From the NCBI RefSeq assembly GCF_900110695.1, contig NZ_FOEH01000001.1:744001-808000 (forward strand): a DNA stretch of 64,000 nt, written 5' to 3'. The DNA is from Virgibacillus subterraneus (GTDB taxonomy: Bacteria; Bacillota; Bacilli; Bacillales; Amphibacillaceae). A program made the translations under genes and the position numbers. A model generated the notes under the pieces. It saw only the letters and a list, made by a program, of their open reading frames with translations, ran no database searches and was not told the DNA's origin. Positions 41,576-49,890 of this stretch are shown in pieces; within the stretch, counting starts at the first letter, position 1; each line of letters starts with the position of its first letter.

Positions 41576-41779
41576 GCCGGGGATCCACCTTGTTGATTTG
41601 CCGGATCCTCGTTCCGTTATTCACTGTAAATACCCCGTTTTGGGCTTAGTTTAGGATCCTCATTCCGTTATTTGTCTTTTTAAACCTCATTTTCCGTTGA
41701 TTTTGTGCTTTTAACGGAACCAGGATCCACTTCATCCTTTTTTTAACAGCTTTTCTTGCTTTTAACGGAATGAGGATCC
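41576..41779. repeat. Cluster of GGATCC/CCGTTA repeats in both orientations
   Basis: Five related units occur: one partial at 41576-41590, two reading GGATCCTCGTTCCGTTAT (41603) and GGATCCTCATTCCGTTAT (41654), and two inverted ones, TTTTAACGGAACCAGGATCC (41709) and TTTTAACGGAATGAGGATCC (41760). A trace TTCCGTTG lies near 41692. The 457-nt gap holds this cluster and the htpX terminator and no gene. Confidence 0.85.
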
Positions 41780-41861
41780 ACCTGCATTTAGCGTTCGTTG
41801 CGAATAGTTTAAACATAATGCGTCTTGAGTTTAATCGCAATGTTAAAATAACTGAAGCCAA

Positions 41862-41900
41862 TTAAAAAGGGGTACAAATCCACGTGTGGTTTGTACCCCT
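41862..41900 (-). terminator. Terminator of htpX
   Basis: AGGGGTACAAA and TTTGTACCCCT pair perfectly, with an inner CCAC/GTGG. On the minus strand the hairpin is followed by TTTTT. Confidence 0.9.
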
Positions 41901-41944
41901 AATTCATAGGCGATTTATTGTTTATCCTAAATACCCGTTAAAAG

Positions 41945-42859
41945 TTAGCGCTGTTCTAATCGTTTAATTCTCTCATCGATATCCGGGTGAGATGAGAAGA
42001 GTGAGATTAGACCGCTTTTTCCATTTATCTTCATTGTCTGAACTGCTGAATCATCGGTACGATCATTCACACTAGCTCGGCCAACGTTATTTTTCAATGA
42101 ACGCAGCGCATGGGCCATTTTATCCCGACCAGCTAAATCTGCGCCTCCACGGTCAGCATGATATTCTCGGTGTCTTGAGTAAGCACTTACGACGATACTT
42201 CCAAGAATTGAGAATAAGATTTGGAAAATAATAATCGCCGCGAAACGGACGACAAATTGCATTTCTTCGCGCACAAATCGTGACGCAATAATTGCTGCAA
42301 TCCTTGAGAAGAAGACTACAAACGTGTTAACAATTCCCTGTAATAATGTCATGGTTACCATGTCGCCGTTAGATACGTGGGCTACCTCATGGGCAATGAC
42401 ACCTTCAACCGCTTTATCGTCCAAGTTGTTCAATAGACCAGCTGAAACAGCAACTAGCGACCGCTTTTTGGTAGGACCTGTCGCAAATGCATTGACTTCA
42501 CCAGATTGGTAAATTCCAACCTCAGGCATATGGACTAATCCAGCTGCACGAGAAAGTCGATGAACCTTTTCAACTACAGCGCGTTCAGCTGCTGATAATT
42601 GTCCATTTGGGTCCAGCACTTTGACCTTCATCATTTTCTTGGCAATCCAGCGTGATATTGCCAGTGAGAAGAACGATCCTATGAAACCTACCAGCAAGCT
42701 GAATACCATTAGTGATGCATAATCAATTCCCAAATAACCACTGCTATTTTCAAATGAACCGCTGATTCCTGTATAAGTTGTAATTAGTGACCAGGCGATT
42801 ACGATTGTCGTTAAAACGAGAATGTTTGTTATTATAAAAAGTAATATTCGTTTACCCAT
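41945..42859 (-). CDS. htpX: Membrane zinc metalloprotease HtpX
   Basis: This 304-aa M48 protease has two N-terminal helices (about 5-30 and 45-70), the zinc motif HEVAH in [15 protein letters not shown], two more helices, and a third zinc ligand Glu in the [11 protein letters not shown] region. It degrades misfolded membrane proteins with FtsH. It is monocistronic with its own terminator. The start ATG (42859) is preceded by a purine-rich RBS. Confidence 0.95.
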   Translation of the reverse strand: MGKRILLFIITNILVLTTIVIAWSLITTYTGISGSFENSSGYLGIDYASLMVFSLLVGFIGSFFSLAISRWIAKKMMKVKVLDPNGQLSAAERAVVEKVHRLSRAAGLVHMPEVGIYQSGEVNAFATGPTKKRSLVAVSAGLLNNLDDKAVEGVIAHEVAHVSNGDMVTMTLLQGIVNTFVVFFSRIAAIIASRFVREEMQFVVRFAAIIIFQILFSILGSIVVSAYSRHREYHADRGGADLAGRDKMAHALRSLKNNVGRASVNDRTDDSAVQTMKINGKSGLISLFSSHPDIDERIKRLEQR

Positions 42860-42874
42860 TCATTTCCCCCATTT

Positions 42875-42953
42875 TTAGAAAACTTGGCATTCTTCAAGCC
42901 TTAATGGCGAGTGCCTTAGTTGTACTTATGCAGTAATTTTCTTAACTGCCAAG
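42875..42953 (-). repeat. Dispersed ~80-bp repeat, copy R2 (inverted)
   Basis: On the minus strand it reads CTTGGCAGTTAAG, then TACTGCATAAGTACAAC, then TAAGGCACTCGCCATTAAGG, then TGCCAAGTTTTCTAA. This is the most regular copy of the family in the window. It lies just upstream of htpX. Confidence 0.8.
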
Positions 42954-43022
42954 ATATACGATTCTAGTTTACCATGATTTCACTACAGTAGAGAAGTAAG
43001 TTGCATTGTTAAAAATTTGCTG

Positions 43023-43051
43023 TTGACAAAAATACGGAATAAATATAATAT
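43023..43051 (+). promoter_or_regulatory. Promoter of the metNPQ leader
   Basis: TTGACA (43023-43028) precedes TATAAT (43044-43049, spacer 15) or overlapping TAATAT (43046-43051, spacer 17), about 30 nt before the riboswitch. Confidence 0.65.
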
Positions 43052-43080
43052 TAGTCGTACTAATTAAAAAAATTAAATAT

Positions 43081-43187
43081 CTTATCCAGAGTGACGGAGG
43101 GATCAGGCTCTACGATGTCACAGCAACCTACCTTTAAGGTGTGGTGCTAATTCCTGCAGAATGATGTTTACCATTCTGAGAGATAAG
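43081..43187 (+). ncRNA. SAM-I riboswitch (S-box)
   Basis: P1 is CTTATC/GATAAG. The core follows the S-box consensus: CCAGAGTGACGGAGGGATCA, then GGCTCTACGATGTCACAGCA, then ACCT...AGGT, GGTGCTAATTCCTGCAGA and an ATTCTGAGAGATAAG end. A strong intrinsic terminator follows at 43204. With SAM bound, transcription of metNPQ should stop there, so the operon is expressed on methionine limitation. Confidence 0.95.
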
Positions 43188-43203
43188 GATTGAATACATA
43201 ATC

Positions 43204-43238
43204 AACCCCCTCTTTCATTTTGGAAGAGGGGGTTTTTT
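43204..43238 (+). terminator. S-box regulatory terminator
   Basis: AACCCCCTCTTTC pairs with GAAGAGGGGGTT (43223-43234), followed by TTTTTT. It is the OFF-state stem of the SAM-I riboswitch. Confidence 0.93.
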
Positions 43239-43239
43239 A

Positions 43240-43345
43240 GGCATTCGCCATTAAGGAAGACTTGCATCCCAAAAATTATCAGAGGTTCTAAGAAAGCTAA
43301 ATAAGCTTTCAAAAGAATTCTTTTAACAAATGCCAAGTTTTCTAA
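43240..43345 (+). repeat. Dispersed ~80-bp repeat, copy R3 (interrupted)
   Basis: The start (GGCATTCGCCATTAAGG) and the end (ATGCCAAGTTTTCTAA) match the family, but about 70 nt of other sequence separate them. The copy lies between the riboswitch terminator and the metN ribosome binding site. Confidence 0.6.
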
Positions 43346-43363
43346 TCTAAAGGAGGTTAGGTG

Positions 43364-44377
43364 ATGATAGAACTTCAAGAGATAGAAAAGGTATACCAAT
43401 CGAAGCATCAAAAGGTTGTGGGTGTAGACGACGTATCTCTAAATGTGAGCAAAGGGGAGGTATATGGAATTGTCGGCTATAGTGGCGCAGGTAAAAGCAC
43501 GTTGCTTCGATGCATGAACATTTTGGAACGGCCGACTTCAGGAGCAGTCCTCGTTGATGGTGTGAATTTGTTAACCTTACCTCCAAAAGCTTTGCGAACA
43601 GCAAGACAATCGATTGGGATGATTTTTCAAGGATTTCATTTAGTTGCTTCTAAAACGGTTTTTGAAAATGTTTCGTTCGCGTTAAAGGCTGCTGGAATTG
43701 ATAAGGTTGCCCGAAAAGATAGGGTGGTAGAATTATTGGAACTGGTTGGTTTATCTGACAAGATTAATCATTATCCATCACAGTTAAGCGGTGGTCAGAA
43801 GCAACGTGTCAGTATAGCCAGGGCGCTTGCGAATAATCCTAAAGTATTGCTTTGTGACGAGGCAACATCGTCGCTCGATCCAAGTACCACCAAATCTATT
43901 TTAGCTTTATTGAAAAAAATTAATAAAGAGCTTGGTATCACAATTGTTGTCATTACCCATGAGATGGAGGTTGTCAAGGAAATTTGTCAACGGTGTGCTG
44001 TGATGCAGGATGGGCGAATTATTGAAGAAGGACCTGTTTATGATATCTTCTCTGATCCAAAGGAGGAGTTAACGAAGAACTTTATTGAAACAGTATTGCA
44101 ATTTTCTTTGCCTGAAAAATTGCTTGAATCATGCAAAGGTACATTGGTTAAGCTTCAATTTCGCGGAAAGCTTGCTGAGGAAGCAATCGTATCCGATATG
44201 ATGCAGGGCTTTCGAGTTAGTGCGAATATTTTACATGGGAAAGTTGAATACATACAGGATGCTCCACTTGGTATTTTTATTATGGAGTTAAATGGTGATA
44301 AGGATGAAATTGAAAAAGCTATCGCTTATTTAGAGGATAGGGTGAAACAGGTGGAGGTGATTCAAAATGGAATTTAG
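43364..44377 (+). CDS. metN: Methionine ABC transporter ATP-binding protein MetN
   Basis: This 337-aa protein has a nucleotide-binding domain with Walker A GYSGAGKST, signature LSGGQKQRVSIARALA, Walker B VLLCDEATSSLD and switch VITHEMEVV. The C-terminal NIL regulatory domain (about 260-337) senses methionine in known MetN proteins and gives trans-inhibition. The ATG at 43364 is preferred over a GTG at 43361 by AAGGAGG spacing. It overlaps metP by 11 nt. SAM-dependent control is provided by the S-box leader. Confidence 0.95.
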   Translation: MIELQEIEKVYQSKHQKVVGVDDVSLNVSKGEVYGIVGYSGAGKSTLLRCMNILERPTSGAVLVDGVNLLTLPPKALRTARQSIGMIFQGFHLVASKTVFENVSFALKAAGIDKVARKDRVVELLELVGLSDKINHYPSQLSGGQKQRVSIARALANNPKVLLCDEATSSLDPSTTKSILALLKKINKELGITIVVITHEMEVVKEICQRCAVMQDGRIIEEGPVYDIFSDPKEELTKNFIETVLQFSLPEKLLESCKGTLVKLQFRGKLAEEAIVSDMMQGFRVSANILHGKVEYIQDAPLGIFIMELNGDKDEIEKAIAYLEDRVKQVEVIQNGI

Positions 44378-45032
44378 TCGCTTGATTGAAATCTTACCGG
44401 AACTGAATACTGCTTTCTTTCAAACACTTTATATGGTTGGAGTAGCATTATTGGTTGCTATTGTAATCGGTCTTCCACTTGGAATAATTTTATATGTAAC
44501 GGACAAAGGGTTCTTTTTGGAAAATAAACTTGTGAAAAGCGTTGCAGGGGTGATTACCAATCTTGTTCGGTCAATTCCGTTTATCATTCTGCTTGTTTTC
44601 CTATTACCGTTAACGAACAGTCTTTTAGGTACGACAATTGGTCCTACTGCAGCAGCAGTACCCTTGTCAGTTGCAGCTATTCCTTTTTTTGCAAGAATAG
44701 TAGAATCAGCAGCCAGGGAAATTGATAAAGGGGTTATAGAAGCGGCCATTTCTGTCGGTGCGTCACCATGGATGATTATTAAGGATATTATTTTACCTGA
44801 GATAAAGCCAGGAATCATAAGTGGACTGACGATAACAACGATTAGTTTAATCGGATTTTCAGCGATGGCAGGTACGATTGGCGGTGGAGGTATCGGTGAT
44901 TTAGCAATTCGATATGGCTATTACCGCTACGATGATTTGGTCATGTATACGACTGTTATAGTCCTGATTGTAATGGTACAAGTGATTCAGTACACAGGTG
45001 ATTTTATAGCAAAAACAGTTAATAAACGATAA
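44367..45032 (+). CDS. metP: Methionine ABC transporter permease MetP (MetI)
   Basis: This 221-aa permease has five helices: NTAFFQTLYMVGVALLVAIV, LVRSIPFIILLVFLLP and the EAA loop VIEAAISVGASPWMIIKDII. GFSAMAGTIGGGGIGDLAIRYGYYRY near the C-terminus is diagnostic for MetI/MetP (key span around residues 165-190). It forms the channel of the D/L-methionine importer and is encoded between MetN and MetQ. Confidence 0.95.
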   Translation: MEFSRLIEILPELNTAFFQTLYMVGVALLVAIVIGLPLGIILYVTDKGFFLENKLVKSVAGVITNLVRSIPFIILLVFLLPLTNSLLGTTIGPTAAAVPLSVAAIPFFARIVESAAREIDKGVIEAAISVGASPWMIIKDIILPEIKPGIISGLTITTISLIGFSAMAGTIGGGGIGDLAIRYGYYRYDDLVMYTTVIVLIVMVQVIQYTGDFIAKTVNKR

Positions 45033-45049
45033 TGAGGAGGAAATTTAAA

Positions 45050-45871
45050 ATGAAAAAAGGATTAGGATTACTAGTAATGTTATTGGCAGCATTGGTACTT
45101 GCAGCTTGTGGGTCGGGCGAGGCATCTGGTGATGATGGAGATGATAAGACAATCGAATTTGGGGCGACGACTGGACCTTACAGTGACATGGTGACAAAGG
45201 CATTGGAGCCATTACTTGAAGAAAAAGGATATACCGTTAAAAATACAGAATTCAGTGACTATATTCAACCGAATAAAGCGTTAGACAATGGAGATTTGGA
45301 TGCGAATCTATTCCAGCATAAAATATACTATGAAGCATTTGAAAAGGAACATAATATGGAGTTGTCTGAGGTAAAAATAGTACCTACAGCTCCTATGGGT
45401 GTTTATTCAAATAAGTTTGATACGCTGAAAGATATTAAAGATGGAAGCACAATCACAATCGCAAATGACCCAACTAATTTAGCTAGAACGTTGCTTATGT
45501 TGCAAGATGCTGGCCTGATAACGATAAAGGATGGTATTGACCCATTACGTGCAACAATAGAGGATGTTGTTGAAAATCCAAAGAATCTGAAGTTCCAACA
45601 AATAGAGGCAGGACAGCTACCAAGAACCGTTGAAAGTGAGGATTTAGCTGCAGTACCCGGGAATTATGCCTTAGCAGCAGATTTGGATCTGCTGGACGCA
45701 TTAGTACTTGAAGAAATGCCTGATGATTATCGAAACCGGGTGGTTGTTAATACGAAAGATATTGACACAAAATGGGCTAAGGATATTAAAGAGGTAATTG
45801 AATCAGCAGAGTTTGAAAAGATTATTGATGAGCAGTTTAAAGGATTTGGCAAGCCTACGTGGATGAAATAA
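45050..45871 (+). CDS. metQ: Methionine-binding lipoprotein MetQ
   Basis: This 273-aa NlpA-family lipoprotein has lipobox LAAC (Cys about 20), then GSGEASGDD. Its binding fold shows IEFGATTGPYSDMV, YIQPNKALDNGDLDANLFQH and PGNYALAADL. The ATG at 45050 follows GAGGAGG; a start at 45032 would overlap metP. It delivers methionine or methionine derivatives to MetNP. A strong terminator ends the operon. Confidence 0.95.
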   Translation: MKKGLGLLVMLLAALVLAACGSGEASGDDGDDKTIEFGATTGPYSDMVTKALEPLLEEKGYTVKNTEFSDYIQPNKALDNGDLDANLFQHKIYYEAFEKEHNMELSEVKIVPTAPMGVYSNKFDTLKDIKDGSTITIANDPTNLARTLLMLQDAGLITIKDGIDPLRATIEDVVENPKNLKFQQIEAGQLPRTVESEDLAAVPGNYALAADLDLLDALVLEEMPDDYRNRVVVNTKDIDTKWAKDIKEVIESAEFEKIIDEQFKGFGKPTWMK

Positions 45872-45883
45872 AGTCTATTATCG

Positions 45884-45925
45884 AATATCGAGTATCACGT
45901 AATCGTGGTACTCGATATTTTTTTT
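45884..45925 (+). terminator. Terminator of metNPQ
   Basis: AATATCGAGT...CACG pairs with CGTG...ACTCGATATT, followed by eight T residues. Confidence 0.92.
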
Positions 45926-46004
45926 GGCAGTTATACATTGCTTCGTTTAAAAATGGTTATGCAGGGGAAAATACTGTATTAGACTAATTAATGGAGTGAT
46001 ATAT

Positions 46005-46747
46005 GTGGTTAATATGACAGGGAAAACAATTGTTATTACTGGTGCAAGCAGCGGTATTGGTGAAGCAACAGCCGAAAAGTTTGCTAATGAAGGAGCCAAT
46101 GTTGTCCTTGCTGCACGCAGAGAAGAACGATTAGAAGAAATTAAAAATAAAATCAGCTCTGAAAATGGCAGCATTGCTATAAAGAAAACAGATGTTACAT
46201 CGAGAGAACAAATGCAGGAACTTGCTGATTTGCTATAAAGGAATACGGTCAAATAGATGTTCTTTTCAATAATGCAGGGTTAATGCCTTTATCCTTCATG
46301 AAAAATCTGAAGATAGATGAGTGGGACAGAATGGTTGATGTCAACATCAAGGGAGTGCTTTATGGTGTAGCAGCAGTACTTCCGCATATGCTAGAGAAAA
46401 ACGCTGGCCATATTTTAACGACATCTTCCGTTGCTGGGCATGAGGTATTTCCAAGCAGTGCGGTGTACTCAGGGACGAAGTTTGCAGTTCGTATTATGAT
46501 GGAGGGACTAGCAAAAGAAGTGGCACAAAGCAACATCCGTACAACATCCATTTCTCCAGGTGCAGTTCAGACGGAGCTTACAAATACGATCACAGATGAA
46601 GAAGTTCTTTCTAACTTTAAAAAAAGTGCCGGGTCAATGACGCCACTGAATAGTGAGGACATTGCTGAGGCTGTATTCTATGCTGTAAATCAGCCGGAAA
46701 ATGTAGATGTTAATGAAGTGGTTGTTCGCCCTAACAATCAGGGATAA
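46005..46747 (+). pseudogene. Short-chain dehydrogenase/reductase with a -1 frameshift
   Basis: The N-terminal part (46005-46238) carries the NAD(P)-binding TGASSGIGEATAEKF, and the C-terminal part in another frame (to 46747) carries NAG in FNNAGLMP, the catalytic SSVAG and YSGTKFA (YxxxK), and SPGAVQTEL. The two join perfectly as [19 protein letters not shown] if one G is restored near 46232, so a single-base deletion or a sequencing error explains the break. The RBS GGAG supports the GTG at 46005. If real, the enzyme is inactive. The family is a general oxidoreductase with unknown substrate. Confidence 0.85.
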
Positions 46748-46761
46748 GGAATAAATTTGAT

Positions 46762-46795
46762 TAAGCTGTCAGCCTTTTAATAAGATGACAGCTTA
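46762..46795. terminator. Hairpin after the frameshifted SDR
   Basis: TAAGCTGTCA (46762-46771) and TGACAGCTTA (46786-46795) pair perfectly. The T tract is poor, so termination is likely but not certain. Confidence 0.6.
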
Positions 46796-46872
46796 CTTAT
46801 TGGTATATAGAGTTGCATTGGTGTTATATTTGGATAGTAACTAAGGTTTTAAAAAAAGAAAGGATGACTAGT

Positions 46873-47877
46873 TTGCAACAACAAATTAAACTTATAAAAA
46901 GACCATCAGGAACGCCTACAAAAGAGGACTTTGAATTTGCCGAAGTACCAATTGGAGAGCCGGCTGAAGGTGAAGTGCTTATTCGTACTAACTATATATC
47001 GGTGGACCCTTATTTAAGAGGAAGAATGAATAATGTGAAGTCTTATGTCCCGCCATTTGAATTGGACTCCGTAATTACAAGCGCTGTGATAGGACAGGTT
47101 ATTGAATCGAAGTCCGCACATTTTGAAAAAAATGATGTTGTAACGGGCGCGTTAGGATGGCAGGAGTATACGGTTGTAGACCAATCCGGGATACGGAAAA
47201 TTGACACGAATCTTGCCCCAGCATCTGCTTATTTAAGTGTGTTAGGAATGACTGGCCTAACAGCTTATTTCGGACTGCTTGATATAGCCGATCCAAAGGA
47301 AGGTGAAACAGTCGTTGTATCAGGAGCAGCCGGTGCTGTCGGTTCTGTTGTAGGCCAGATTGCCAAAATTAAAGGAGCATATGTCGTTGGTATTGCCGGT
47401 TCGAATGAAAAAATAGAATACCTTAAAAATGAGCTAGGATTTGATGATGCGATTAACTATAAAACGGTGGACATTAAAACGGCATTGGCAAATGCGTGCC
47501 CTAACGGAATTGACGTTTATTATGAAAATGTTGGCGGGGAAATTGGTGATGCCGTTCTTCCACTATTGAATAAATTTGCGCGTATCCCTGTTTGTGGAGC
47601 GATTTCTTCCTATAATAACCAGGAGGCCGATATTGGTTTACGTGTCCAAGGCTACCTGATTAAATCAAGCGCGTTAATGAAAGGTTTCACTGTTGGTGAT
47701 TATGCTTCCCGTTTTAAAGAAGGATCTGAAGCATTAGCTGGATGGCTGCAGGCAGGAAAAATACAATACGAAGAAACAATTACAGAAGGATTCGACCAGA
47801 CAATTGATGCATTTCTGGATTTATTCCAAGGAGCAAATCTGGGGAAAGCAGTTGTAAAAGTATCTGATATAGAATAA
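46873..47877 (+). CDS. Zinc-free MDR-family NADP-dependent oxidoreductase (YfmJ-like)
   Basis: This protein of about 334 aa is of the leukotriene B4 dehydrogenase/quinone-reductase MDR type: RTNYISVDPYLRGRMN near the N-terminus, VSGAAGAVGSVVGQIAKIKG as the nucleotide-binding loop and VYYENVGGEIGDAVLPLL after it. AAAGGA at 46858-46863 is too close to the ATG at 46864 and fits the TTG at 46873, giving the start MQQQIKLIKRPSG. Relatives reduce alkenals or other enones with NADPH. It is monocistronic. Confidence 0.88.
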   Translation: MQQQIKLIKRPSGTPTKEDFEFAEVPIGEPAEGEVLIRTNYISVDPYLRGRMNNVKSYVPPFELDSVITSAVIGQVIESKSAHFEKNDVVTGALGWQEYTVVDQSGIRKIDTNLAPASAYLSVLGMTGLTAYFGLLDIADPKEGETVVVSGAAGAVGSVVGQIAKIKGAYVVGIAGSNEKIEYLKNELGFDDAINYKTVDIKTALANACPNGIDVYYENVGGEIGDAVLPLLNKFARIPVCGAISSYNNQEADIGLRVQGYLIKSSALMKGFTVGDYASRFKEGSEALAGWLQAGKIQYEETITEGFDQTIDAFLDLFQGANLGKAVVKVSDIE

Positions 47878-47881
47878 GTCG

Positions 47882-47915
47882 AAGGATGCGTTTCCGTAAT
47901 GGAGCGCATCCTTTT
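47882..47915 (+). terminator. Terminator of the MDR gene
   Basis: AAGGATGCG (47882-47890) pairs with CGCATCCTT (47905-47913), followed by TT. Confidence 0.8.
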
Positions 47916-47945
47916 CAGTTTCTGTTCGACATATAATGACAAATA

Positions 47946-47963
47946 CCGGGGAGTGACAGGCAC
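47946..47963. repeat. Short GTGACAGGCAC repeat (family 2, inverted copy)
   Basis: CCGGGGAGTGACAGGCAC matches the inverse of 29790-29808 with one change. Confidence 0.7.
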
Positions 47964-48045
47964 GACGACGCTTTTGATTGAAATTTGGTTATATTGGGTA
48001 AAGCTAAATAGATTGTTTGATTGAGATGGAAGGGAGCTGAATAAA

Positions 48046-48756
48046 GTGTCTAATACGATTAAATTAATTAAAAAAGAAGTTATTGCGAATGACACTATGC
48101 TGTTTCACTGGGAAAATCCTGATGGACTTGAATTTAAGGCAGGACAATTTGGTGAGTTTAATTTAATTGAACCGAGTGAGTCAGATGAAAAAGGAAACTC
48201 AAGAGACTTTTCCTTTGTATATGCGCCGGCTGAAAATAAATTAGCTACTGCGACAAGAATACGTGATTCTGCTTATAAGCAGGTATTAAAGGATTTACCA
48301 GATGGTGAGGAGGTTGAATTCAATGGACCATATGGCGATTTTTCCCTTCATAAAACGGAATCAACACCTGCCGTATTTATAATAGGAGGTATTGGCATCA
48401 CTCCAGTACGGAGCATGATTGCCCAAGCAACCATTGACAAAACATCACATGACATGACGTTATTGTATTCGAATAAAACACCTGACGATGCACCATTTCT
48501 GAATGACTTTGAAGCATTTGCAGAGAAAAATGGTAAATTTACATTTGTTCCTGTAATGACACGAGCCGACTCAAATTGGAATGGGGAAAGTGGTCATATT
48601 GATGCTGATATGCTTAAAAAGTATATTTCAGATGTAAATGTGCCAATATATTATCTGTCTGGTCCACCTGGTATGGTATGGGATATGCGGGAAATGCTAA
48701 TTGAAGCAGGGATAAATGATGATAATATCATTACTGAAGAATTTCCGGGATATTAA
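48046..48756 (+). CDS. FAD/NAD(P)-binding ferredoxin-reductase-like protein
   Basis: This 236-aa flavoprotein has an N-terminal FAD beta-barrel (GQFGEFNLIEP; the usual RxYS flavin motif appears as RDFSFVYA) and a C-terminal NAD(P) domain (FIIGGIGITPVRSMI and YLSGPPGMVWDMREML). It is a stand-alone reductase that probably passes electrons between NAD(P)H and a small electron carrier; no 2Fe-2S domain is fused. It starts at a GTG (48046) with AAGGGAG upstream. Its partner is not in the window. Confidence 0.88.
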   Translation: MSNTIKLIKKEVIANDTMLFHWENPDGLEFKAGQFGEFNLIEPSESDEKGNSRDFSFVYAPAENKLATATRIRDSAYKQVLKDLPDGEEVEFNGPYGDFSLHKTESTPAVFIIGGIGITPVRSMIAQATIDKTSHDMTLLYSNKTPDDAPFLNDFEAFAEKNGKFTFVPVMTRADSNWNGESGHIDADMLKKYISDVNVPIYYLSGPPGMVWDMREMLIEAGINDDNIITEEFPGY

Positions 48757-48765
48757 ACGAGTAGT

Positions 48766-48803
48766 AAAAAGCTGTTCTGTCCTTATTGGTCAGAGCTTTT
48801 TAT
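48766..48803 (+). terminator. Terminator of the flavin reductase gene
   Basis: AAAAAGCT-gtt-CTG pairs with CAG-AGCTTTTT around an 11-nt loop. Confidence 0.8.
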
Positions 48804-48854
48804 TTGAGCAGCTAGCTGAAAAGTTTCTTTGTAATTTGTTCGCAATTAACATAA

Positions 48855-48926
48855 ATACTTTCTTACTGGAATAAGTGTAACAAGAGCTTTCGCCATTGAG
48901 CGTGGCGATAAGCCGAATTTTTTAAT
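48855..48926 (+). repeat. Dispersed ~80-bp repeat, copy R4
   Basis: ATACTTTCTTACTGGAATAA is followed by GTGTAAC, TTCGCCATTGAG and GTGGCGATAAGCC, a somewhat decayed copy. Confidence 0.7.
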
Positions 48927-48968
48927 ATAATGGAAACAGTTAACATAAAGGGAGAGGTGTGAGAAGTT

Positions 48969-49841
48969 ATGCCTTCAAAGCAGTCAGTTATTGGGGTTAT
49001 TGGAACAGGCGTAATGGGCAAAAGTATGACGTTAAATCTGCAAAAAGCAGGTTATTCCATAAATATCTATACCCGGACAAAAGAAAAAGCTCAGGAGTTA
49101 TTGGATAACGGTGCAGTTTGGAAAGATTCTGTCGCTGATTTAGCGCAGACATCTGACGTTATTATAACGATGGTCGGTTATCCATCAGATGTGGAAAGTG
49201 TTTATTTTGGGGAAGAAGGAATTATCGAAAATGCAAGGTCTGGTACATATGTTGTTGATATGACTACATCCAAACCAGCGCTTGCCATTTACATCAACCA
49301 AAAAGCAGAGGAAAAAAATATTCATGTATTAGATGCGCCAGTATCCGGTGGTGATGTTGGTGCCCAAAACGGAACACTTGCCATAATGGCTGGCGGTGAA
49401 CAGCATATATTTAATGAAATTTCCCCAATCTTTGATGTACTTGGAGAAAATATTATTTTACAGGGGAAAGCTGGTGCAGGTCAGCATACAAAATTAGTAA
49501 ATCAAATCGCAATTGCATCGAATATGATTGGAGTTTGTGAGGCAATAGCCTATGCCAAAAAGTCAGGGCTCGATCCTTCCCGAGTTCTGGATAGTATTAC
49601 AACCGGTGCAGCAGGCAGTTTTTCGTTATCAAAGCTAGCCCCACGGATGCTTGCAGGTGATTTTGAACCAGGATTTTATGTGAAGCATTTTATCAAAGAT
49701 ATGACCATTGCACTTGAGTCGGCACAAGAAATGGGACTCTCAACACCAGGGCTTTCACTTTCACTGGAACTATACAAAGAACTAGCCGAAAAAGGAGAAA
49801 ACGACAGCGGAACACAAGCATTAATAAAACTATTTCAATAG
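48969..49841 (+). CDS. Beta-hydroxyacid dehydrogenase, 3-hydroxyisobutyrate family (YkwC-like)
   Basis: This 290-aa protein has the NAD-binding GVIGTGVMGKSMTLNLQKAG, the substrate motif DAPVSGGDVGAQNGTLAIM and the catalytic Lys in GQHTKLVNQIAI. Family members oxidise 3-hydroxyisobutyrate, tartronate semialdehyde or related beta-hydroxyacids. No degradation operon surrounds it, so the substrate is open. RBS AGGTG precedes the ATG. It closely resembles B. subtilis YkwC from memory. Confidence 0.88.
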   Translation: MPSKQSVIGVIGTGVMGKSMTLNLQKAGYSINIYTRTKEKAQELLDNGAVWKDSVADLAQTSDVIITMVGYPSDVESVYFGEEGIIENARSGTYVVDMTTSKPALAIYINQKAEEKNIHVLDAPVSGGDVGAQNGTLAIMAGGEQHIFNEISPIFDVLGENIILQGKAGAGQHTKLVNQIAIASNMIGVCEAIAYAKKSGLDPSRVLDSITTGAAGSFSLSKLAPRMLAGDFEPGFYVKHFIKDMTIALESAQEMGLSTPGLSLSLELYKELAEKGENDSGTQALIKLFQ

Positions 49842-49890
49842 TGAGATGCATGTCACTTCCCAGACAATACATATGAAGGCAGGTGATCTG

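Noticed and set aside
41646-41861. 71-codon minus-strand open frame
   Set aside because: It lies wholly within the GGATCC repeat cluster and has no RBS; the similarity within the peptide reflects the repeats.
43091-43125. Sequence GACGGAGGGATCAGG looking like another REP-like repeat
   Set aside because: It is the conserved core of the SAM-I riboswitch upstream of metNPQ.
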